Shown here: positions 60,751-64,000 of the stretch, piece after piece
Layout of the letters: the number at the start of each line of letters is the position of its first letter
Numbering within the stretch: position 1 is the first letter of the stretch
From: Fibrobacter sp.
GTDB taxonomy: Bacteria; Fibrobacterota; Fibrobacteria; Fibrobacterales; Fibrobacteraceae
NCBI GenBank assembly: GCA_024399065.1
Contig: JAKSIB010000008.1
Location: forward strand, 1-64,000
Reading direction: 5' to 3'
Length of the DNA: 64,000 nucleotides
Made by a program: the position numbers and the translations under genes
Notes under the pieces: generated by a model
The model's input: the letters and a program-made list of their open reading frames with translations, nothing else
What the model was told of the DNA's origin: nothing
Database searches by the model: none

Positions 60751-63700
60751 TTACTGCACATTAATGCGCTGGGCGGCTGTTTGGCTGCCGACGCGAACGC
60801 GGAGCATATAGACACCGCGCTTGGGGACCGTCATTTCGAAGGCGTTGGTGCCGGCAGCCGTTGTGGCCTGCATAGCGGCCTCAACCTTGCCGGAAATACC
60901 GACGAGATCCACCTTCATATCCTTTCCGGCAAGAACAGCCCCCGCGTCAAAGCGGACATCAAGATTGCTTCCGGAGCGGGCAACATGGAGCTTGCCCAGG
61001 GGGTTCTTCATCAGTTCCAAGGCTTCCGCAGTCACAGTAACCTTTGCTGTTACAGACCCCTTCTGCAAGGCTACCTTCAAAGAAGAACCATCCTTCATCT
61101 CAACAGTGCGGTCATCAATGGTCACGTAGACATGCTTGCCGAAACGATTAACCCGAGCCACACCATCCAACTGCAAATAAGCTTCTCTTGCCGTGGTTGC
61201 ACCAAGTTTGATGGTCCATTCCATTTCTTCAGTTTCCGGCTTGAAGCTCTTAGCAAGAGCACGCGTCCCTTCCATAATGGCAAGACTTACATGGTCACCC
61301 ATTGCTGTAGGCGGTTCCGATTTTTCAACAACATAGGAATTGGAGCCCATCACGTTCAAAGAATCATATCTACCGTACTTATCCGTAAGAATCGCCTGCA
61401 GGGACCATCCGTCAATATCGTTGGACTTGGCCATGGCCTTCTTCACGGAAACACTCGGAGACTTGGCAACAAAGTTCAATGACTTGAAAGAACTTGCTCT
61501 AACCCAGGCAGCCTCGAAAGGACCAAGTTTCTTTGCATAATCGTAACCATTGCCATCGTAAACGTAGATGTCTTCAGGACCCAAGCCATCAATGCTTGAA
61601 ACGTCGATGGTCCAGGCATAGGGATTTGCAACCAGATTCCAGCCGCTATAGACGCTATCTACATCCCACTTAACCTCAAGACCGCTAGGAATCGGAGCCA
61701 ATTCCTCAACAGACAAACTGTCCGCAGTATAAATCCATGCTCCATGAGAAGCAGAAAGTTCATTGCCGACCTCGTAAGCCTTATACTGCCAGTATTCACC
61801 CAAGGAGGTAGATTCATCCCACCAGTAAACAGGGATTTCTGTCTTCAGGCTAACACCAGCCTTTTCCAAACCCTTGACGGAAACCATACGCCATTCAGCG
61901 GAACGAGCAGACGCGTCCACGGCAATCACATTGGAAGAACAGGAACCAGTCGGTGGAACAGTCACGCTGCTGGAAGAACTGCTTGTCTGTGTCGTGACAC
62001 TGGAGGAGCTTCCATCCTGAATAGATTCGCTGGAAGAGCTACTGGGCGGGATTACAGTTTCGCTGCTGGAGGAGCTGGAACTTGGTGAAGAAATAATGCT
62101 TTCGCCACTGGAGGAACTAGAACTTGGCGGAGGAAGAATTGTCTCACTGCTAGAACTGCTGGACGATCCCGGAACAACCGGAGTTTCTACCGGGAGTAAA
62201 GCAATCAGGTACGGAAGGTCGTCGTTCTTGCCTTTTTCAAAACCCCAAACTGGATTAGCCAAGGATTCTAATCCCCAAGCATAATTCAACTCCTTCTTCA
62301 ACCCATCAACGCCATCTTTCATCTGCTTGTCAACGAAAGTACCATTGTTAAATTCCGCATCAATGTTATAAGAAGGGCCATTACGGAAGTTGTACTGAAT
62401 ATCCCAACAAGATTCCCAAGAATTCTTATCACATTCATTATTGTACGTGTTCCATTTCTTTGACGTACCCGGATCAAAAAGGCCAATGGCATCCATTGTC
62501 ACAACCATATCATTGCCGTAATGATAGTTTGACTTCATGACATAAAGAACATCATTCGTTCTAAAACGAGCGTATCCCAACAGGTAACCCACATAAATCT
62601 GCTTCATGCCCAAAATATCTTTGGACACATTTAAATTACCCACATGGTAGGAATTCTTAAGAGCAAACTCTGCATTATGACCACTTACATTGGTTGTTGT
62701 CAAGTGACCAATGATACCGCCAACCACCATGGAATCTTTTTCTCCAGCAATTTCATGGCTAATATCAAAATTTCCCTTCACTTCAATATTATTGACGGTA
62801 CCAACCGTTTTACAGGATGCACAAAGTCCACCAACAACGTAGCGGTTATTGTCGCCAGAAGAACTACCTGCGAGAGTGATCAAAGACGAAGGAGAATTAA
62901 CCTTGATGTTTTCAAAAGTGATAAAGTTTCCTTTTTCACCCGTATAATAATTACCAATACCGCCAGCAACATCAATACTCTTCGCATTGCCATTAACAGC
63001 TATGCTTCCAAGATATTCGGAATTCACAACACGAACACTCTTCGAAGAAAAAGAATCATGCATGCCAGCTCTTCCAACAAAACCACCGACAAAAATGGAA
63101 TCGATGACAGACGATCCGTTCAATGCCACAGTGATATCAACATGGGACGTATCACCATAAACAGCACTGTCACTAACAGCAAAGCCACCAAAGCCCACAA
63201 GACCACCAACGGAAATTACACCTGCAGTAACAGAGCTACCAGCGTCTTCCACCACTTCAATAGAACCTGCAGTCTTGGTATTTATGAGGGAGAACATGTC
63301 ATCTTCGCCGGAACCAAGATTGATTGATTCCATACCACCCACAAGACCACCTAGATAATGCTTCTTTTCAGAAACAACATTGGACTTAAGGTTTGCATCA
63401 CTAACGCAGTTCCGGATCTTAAGAGGAACGTTGGACAGGAAGTTTCCTCCGATAAGACCACCCATGTAATAGTTCTTACTGGAAGACGGTTTAGAAATAT
63501 CTCCAGCAAAAGAGGAATTTTCAATCAGAAGACCTGCAACATTGTTTTCACTCTTCTTGATCAAACCAAAAATACCGCCCATGTTGGCGCCACCGCTAAT
63601 AGATGAACGGCTAGATTCAGAACCAATTTTCACGTTTTCTATTTTACGGGAAGTCGCTTCGGCATGGTCAAACAGGAGATTTCCGGCAAGACCGCCAAGA

Positions 63701-64000
63701 ATCGCACTATCATTGTTGGTTGCAGACAAGGATACATCTATGTCTATCTTGGAAAAACCAACATTGACAGCTAAGCCAACAACACCACCCAAAAATGTAT
63801 AGGCGCCATTGCCCAGGGAAACTCCAGCGACAGCCGTTCCCGAAGTAATACTGGATTCATTGCTGACAAATATTTTACTAGAACTATTTACGTTCTCAAT
63901 GGTCGAATTCAAGGCATAGCCAAAAACACCACCGGCCATGACACCAACAACCTTGACACCTTCAAGAGAAAGGTTCTTTACATGAGCATCTTCTGCCATA
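60751..64000 (-). CDS. Large surface protein with GLUG-like repeats, Ser linker and T9SS-like C-terminus (partial)
   Basis: The frame is open to the window edge, so the N-terminus and signal peptide are missing; 1082 residues are visible. The first ~580 visible residues are beta-helix-type repeats with VGGLVG/GGIIGH turns resembling GLUG motifs (for example YVVGGLCASCKTV, SVGGLVGFGGF). A Ser-rich linker with Ser runs and Pro spans ~610-680, as in Fibrobacter secreted proteins. Then come Trp-rich beta domains (NAMVS... SAEWRMVSVKGLEKAG, YSGWNLVANPYAWTIDVSSI). The end, GVYMLRVRVGSQTAAQRINVQ minus its last residue set, resembles a type A T9SS sorting domain. Probably exported and surface-attached adhesin; ligand unknown. 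Confidence 0.78.
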   Translation of the reverse strand, partial: MAEDAHVKNLSLEGVKVVGVMAGGVFGYALNSTIENVNSSSKIFVSNESSITSGTAVAGVSLGNGAYTFLGGVVGLAVNVGFSKIDIDVSLSATNNDSAILGGLAGNLLFDHAEATSRKIENVKIGSESSRSSISGGANMGGIFGLIKKSENNVAGLLIENSSFAGDISKPSSSKNYYMGGLIGGNFLSNVPLKIRNCVSDANLKSNVVSEKKHYLGGLVGGMESINLGSGEDDMFSLINTKTAGSIEVVEDAGSSVTAGVISVGGLVGFGGFAVSDSAVYGDTSHVDITVALNGSSVIDSIFVGGFVGRAGMHDSFSSKSVRVVNSEYLGSIAVNGNAKSIDVAGGIGNYYTGEKGNFITFENIKVNSPSSLITLAGSSSGDNNRYVVGGLCASCKTVGTVNNIEVKGNFDISHEIAGEKDSMVVGGIIGHLTTTNVSGHNAEFALKNSYHVGNLNVSKDILGMKQIYVGYLLGYARFRTNDVLYVMKSNYHYGNDMVVTMDAIGLFDPGTSKKWNTYNNECDKNSWESCWDIQYNFRNGPSYNIDAEFNNGTFVDKQMKDGVDGLKKELNYAWGLESLANPVWGFEKGKNDDLPYLIALLPVETPVVPGSSSSSSSETILPPPSSSSSSGESIISSPSSSSSSSETVIPPSSSSSESIQDGSSSSVTTQTSSSSSSVTVPPTGSCSSNVIAVDASARSAEWRMVSVKGLEKAGVSLKTEIPVYWWDESTSLGEYWQYKAYEVGNELSASHGAWIYTADSLSVEELAPIPSGLEVKWDVDSVYSGWNLVANPYAWTIDVSSIDGLGPEDIYVYDGNGYDYAKKLGPFEAAWVRASSFKSLNFVAKSPSVSVKKAMAKSNDIDGWSLQAILTDKYGRYDSLNVMGSNSYVVEKSEPPTAMGDHVSLAIMEGTRALAKSFKPETEEMEWTIKLGATTAREAYLQLDGVARVNRFGKHVYVTIDDRTVEMKDGSSLKVALQKGSVTAKVTVTAEALELMKNPLGKLHVARSGSNLDVRFDAGAVLAGKDMKVDLVGISGKVEAAMQATTAAGTNAFEMTVPKRGVYMLRVRVGSQTAAQRINVQ

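Overview
This 64-kb window is a piece of a Gram-negative bacterial chromosome that almost certainly belongs to Fibrobacter or a close relative. The support is a set of lineage-marker families: a fibro-slime (PA14-like) surface protein (7748-10435), a FISUMP-type 'Fibrobacter succinogenes major paralogous domain' protein (33619-34311), two ~920-residue lipoproteins that match the Fibrobacter paralogous family TIGR02171 (17512-20292 and 22216-24975), a GH16 beta-glucanase (24981-26423) and a large Ser-linker surface protein with a T9SS-like C-terminus (60751-64000). MurE carries the DNPR motif of meso-diaminopimelate ligases, and several beta-barrel-like proteins point to an outer membrane. No rRNA, tRNA, CRISPR, phage or insertion sequence was recognised.

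Layout. 1-1914: ribosome/tRNA operon rpsP(end)-rimM-trmD-rplS. 1941-3784: two overlapping genes for degenerate cyclic-nucleotide-binding-like proteins. 3850-7607: yajC, def, a SpoIID/LytB-domain protein and an archaeal/eukaryal-type tRNA methylthiotransferase. 7748-12892: surface and envelope proteins, with a compact overlapping divergent promoter near 12285. 13192-17498: argG, mtgA, a short DnaG-like primase and murB. 17512-24975: two paralogous three-module lipoproteins flanking a VanZ-like protein and rlmI. 24981-34311: GH16 enzyme, TPR protein, YfhO-type membrane protein, two tiny membrane proteins, an ArsR-methyltransferase fusion, a PAP2 phosphatase and the FISUMP protein. 34422-40773: zinc uptake genes (no permease), a HAD phosphatase, rsmE, a membrane HD-GYP protein and purT. 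40878-42503: an outer-membrane-barrel candidate. 42697-56662, minus strand: the division and cell-wall (dcw) cluster mraZ-rsmH-ftsL-ftsI-murE-murF-ftsW-murG-murC-ftsQ-ftsA-ftsZ, which lacks mraY and murD. 56939-60619: a divergent SNF2-family helicase. 60751-64000: the surface protein, cut by the window end.

How parts work together. The dcw operon makes lipid-linked peptidoglycan precursor (MurE, MurF, MurG, MurC) and the septal machine (FtsL, FtsI, FtsW, FtsQ, FtsA, FtsZ). Six GTGG-type boxes in three 10-bp-spaced pairs lie upstream of mraZ, and one pair sits exactly inside the spacer of a good promoter, which suggests MraZ autorepression. MurB and MtgA act in the same pathway from another locus.

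The least expected signals are: (1) arrays of degenerate 7-bp tandem repeats at three intergenic places, two flanking purT, plus one array in frame inside the SNF2 gene; (2) the FGE-fold / beta-propeller / SGNH-like architecture of the two TIGR02171-type lipoproteins; (3) the MraZ box/promoter arrangement; (4) two face-to-face promoters sharing about 37 bp; and (5) chains of perfect hairpins downstream of argG and ftsZ. All calls are from reading the sequence; no database search was run.
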